A stretch of DNA of 11,404 bases from an uncultured Collinsella sp. Its GTDB lineage: Bacteria; Actinomycetota; Coriobacteriia; Coriobacteriales; Coriobacteriaceae. Shown piece by piece: positions 6,625 through 11,404 of the stretch. Location: positions 1 through 11,404 of the forward strand of contig CABUZE010000013.1 of assembly GCA_902495955.1 (NCBI GenBank). Direction: 5' to 3'. The notes beneath the pieces were generated by a model. It worked only from the letters and a program-made list of their open reading frames with translations. It made no database searches and was not told where the DNA came from. Numbering within the stretch: the first letter of the stretch is position 1; each line of letters begins with the position of its first letter. The position numbers and the translations under genes were made by a program.

Positions 6625-8064
6625 ATGGCGAACAACCATACTGCGGGCACTGCTGCCCGCACCTTCGCGCCCAGCGAGCTTTGCCAGCGCATGCTGGCCA
6701 AAACCAGCAAGGGCACCTGCGGTCCCTGCATCCTGTACCTTGAGGATGGGACCGTTTTTTATGGCCGTGCATGTGGTGCCGAGGGCACTGCGACCGGCGA
6801 GGTCTGCTTCAACACCTCGCTTGAGGGCTACTTTGAGGTCATGACCGACCCGAGCTATGCCGGCCAAATCGTAACCATGACCTATCCGCAGATCGGTAAC
6901 TACGGCATCGACGAGACCGACGTCCAGTCGGCCTTCCCCGGCGACGCCGCACGCCCCGCGAGTGCTCCCGCCATGCGCGGCATGATCGTCCGCGACATGT
7001 GCGCTACGCCTTCCAACTGGCGCTCGGCCGTCAGCGTGCCGGAATACCTGCGTGCCCACGGCATCGTCGCTATCGAGGGCGTCGACACCCGCGCTCTTGT
7101 GCGCCACCTGCGCGACAACGGCTCCAAGATGGGTATTATCTCGACGGAAATCTTTGACGTCGCCGAGCTTGCCGAGCGTCTGGCCGCAGCGCCGACGCTG
7201 GTGGGCGAGAACCTGGTCAAGACCGTGAGCTGCCCCGCGCCTCATGCCTTTGCTGCGAGCGACCTGCCTGCTACGCATGACTTTGCGCTTGCCCCTGCCG
7301 CTCCTGCCCGCCACAACGTGGTCGCCTACGACTGCGGCGTGAAGCGCGGCATTCTGGAGGGCCTCGTCCGCGCCGGCTGCGACCTTACTGTCGTGCCGTG
7401 GGGTACGCCCGCGAGTGAGGTGCTCGACATGAATCCCGACGGCGTCTTTTTATCCAACGGCCCCGGCGACCCCGATGCCGTGGCGGAGACCTACGAGCAG
7501 GTGCAGCAGCTGATCGGTAAGGTGCCGGTCTTTGGCATTTGCCTTGGTCACCAGATGATCAGCTTGGCGTGCGGCGCCCAAATGGAAAAGCTTAAATTCG
7601 GTCACCGTGGCGGTAACCAGCCGGTTATGAACCTGGTGAGCCGCCGCGTGGAGATCACCGCGCAAAACCACGGCTTTGGCCTGCTGTTCCCCAGTCTGGG
7701 CAAACTGATCCCGGAGCTTTCCGGCGGCGAGACCGAGCATGCGGCCGATGGCGACCTGCGCGCCTGGGTGCGTCGCGGCATCGCGCCGGTCGTGATGAAC
7801 GAGCGCTTCGGCCGCATTCGCCTGACGCACGTGAACCTCAACGACGGCACCGCCGAGGGCATCCAGCTGCTCGACGCCCCATGCTTCTCGGTCCAGTACC
7901 ACCCCGAGGCCTCGCCCGGCCCCACCGATGCCCACTATCTCTTTACCGCCTTTACGCGACTCATGGACGGTGAGGAGAACTACCTGGACATCGACACCGC
8001 GAAGGACCGCCTTGCCGGCTGGAATTTTGCCGAGACCGCCGCGACCGAGACCGAGGAGAACTAA
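6625..8064 (+). CDS. carA: Carbamoyl-phosphate synthetase small (glutaminase) subunit
   Basis: CarA hydrolyses glutamine and passes ammonia to CarB for carbamoyl phosphate synthesis, feeding pyrimidines and arginine. The N-terminal CarA domain starts around residue 33 ([15 protein letters not shown]), with [18 protein letters not shown] at 61-78. The class I glutaminase domain begins near 230. Its nucleophile is Cys306 in GICLGHQ, and His426 and Glu428 in YHPEAS complete the triad. The 479-residue length exceeds the usual 360-380. A leader of about 30 residues is added at the N-terminus, about 36 residues are inserted between NHGFG (348-352) and THVNLNDGT (401-409), and about 30 follow the last conserved block. 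AAGGAG at 6615-6620 supports the start. The mRNA leader carries a PyrR-like hairpin over that site. carB follows after one nucleotide. Confidence 0.96.
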   Translation: MANNHTAGTAARTFAPSELCQRMLAKTSKGTCGPCILYLEDGTVFYGRACGAEGTATGEVCFNTSLEGYFEVMTDPSYAGQIVTMTYPQIGNYGIDETDVQSAFPGDAARPASAPAMRGMIVRDMCATPSNWRSAVSVPEYLRAHGIVAIEGVDTRALVRHLRDNGSKMGIISTEIFDVAELAERLAAAPTLVGENLVKTVSCPAPHAFAASDLPATHDFALAPAAPARHNVVAYDCGVKRGILEGLVRAGCDLTVVPWGTPASEVLDMNPDGVFLSNGPGDPDAVAETYEQVQQLIGKVPVFGICLGHQMISLACGAQMEKLKFGHRGGNQPVMNLVSRRVEITAQNHGFGLLFPSLGKLIPELSGGETEHAADGDLRAWVRRGIAPVVMNERFGRIRLTHVNLNDGTAEGIQLLDAPCFSVQYHPEASPGPTDAHYLFTAFTRLMDGEENYLDIDTAKDRLAGWNFAETAATETEEN

Positions 8065-8065
8065 C

Positions 8066-11380
<3,315 letters not shown>

Positions 11381-11404
11381 TTGACCTGGTCGGCCGGGGG
11401 GGGA

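Noticed and set aside
11381..11404. Run of eight G at the window end as a terminator or phase-variable tract
   Set aside because: Only 24 nt follow carB, the partner arm of any hairpin would lie outside the window, and a single G-run is not enough to claim function.

Overview
This window looks like chromosomal housekeeping DNA from a high-GC Gram-positive bacterium, most likely an actinobacterium of the Coriobacteriia (Collinsella-like). That placement is an inference from the strong G/C bias at third codon positions, the purA, purD and carAB protein sequences, and the style of the intergenic palindromes. It was not checked against a database. All seven genes lie on the + strand, and no tRNA, rRNA, CRISPR array, transposase or phage gene is visible.

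Layout. A leader with a strong hairpin precedes purA (85-1371), which is followed by a terminator-like hairpin (1394-1435). Next is purD, which probably starts at a TTG codon (1490-2794), and 21 nt later a Nudix hydrolase of the ADP-ribose pyrophosphatase type (2816-3511). A perfect 12-bp inverted repeat (3524-3562) separates this pair from a second pair: a single-polypeptide ABC exporter half-transporter (3594-5363) and a membrane-anchored protein of unknown function (5383-6342). That pair ends in a clear intrinsic terminator (6349-6389). A 282-nt, comparatively AT-rich intergenic stretch follows (6343-6624). It holds a long 23-bp inverted repeat, a promoter-like region, an 8-bp dyad and a hairpin that matches the PyrR-binding consensus. 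Then come carA (6625-8064) and carB (8066-11380), which are one nucleotide apart.

How the genes work together. purA and purD act in de novo purine synthesis (IMP to adenylosuccinate; phosphoribosylamine to GAR). carA and carB encode the two subunits of carbamoyl-phosphate synthetase, which feeds pyrimidine and arginine synthesis. The Nudix enzyme would release AMP and ribose-5-phosphate from ADP-ribose, which fits loosely with a purine-gene neighbour. The ABC transporter and the unknown membrane protein form their own unit with no visible link to nucleotide synthesis.

The most notable signal is regulatory. The carA leader has a hairpin whose hexaloop (CNGNGA) and upper stem fit the PyrR-binding loop, and whose lower stem pairs with the carA Shine-Dalgarno. 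This suggests PyrR-dependent translational repression. Other points of interest are the long inverted repeat upstream of carA, an insertion of about 36 residues in the CarA glutaminase domain, and the purA leader hairpin. I did not find a clearly novel multi-gene system.
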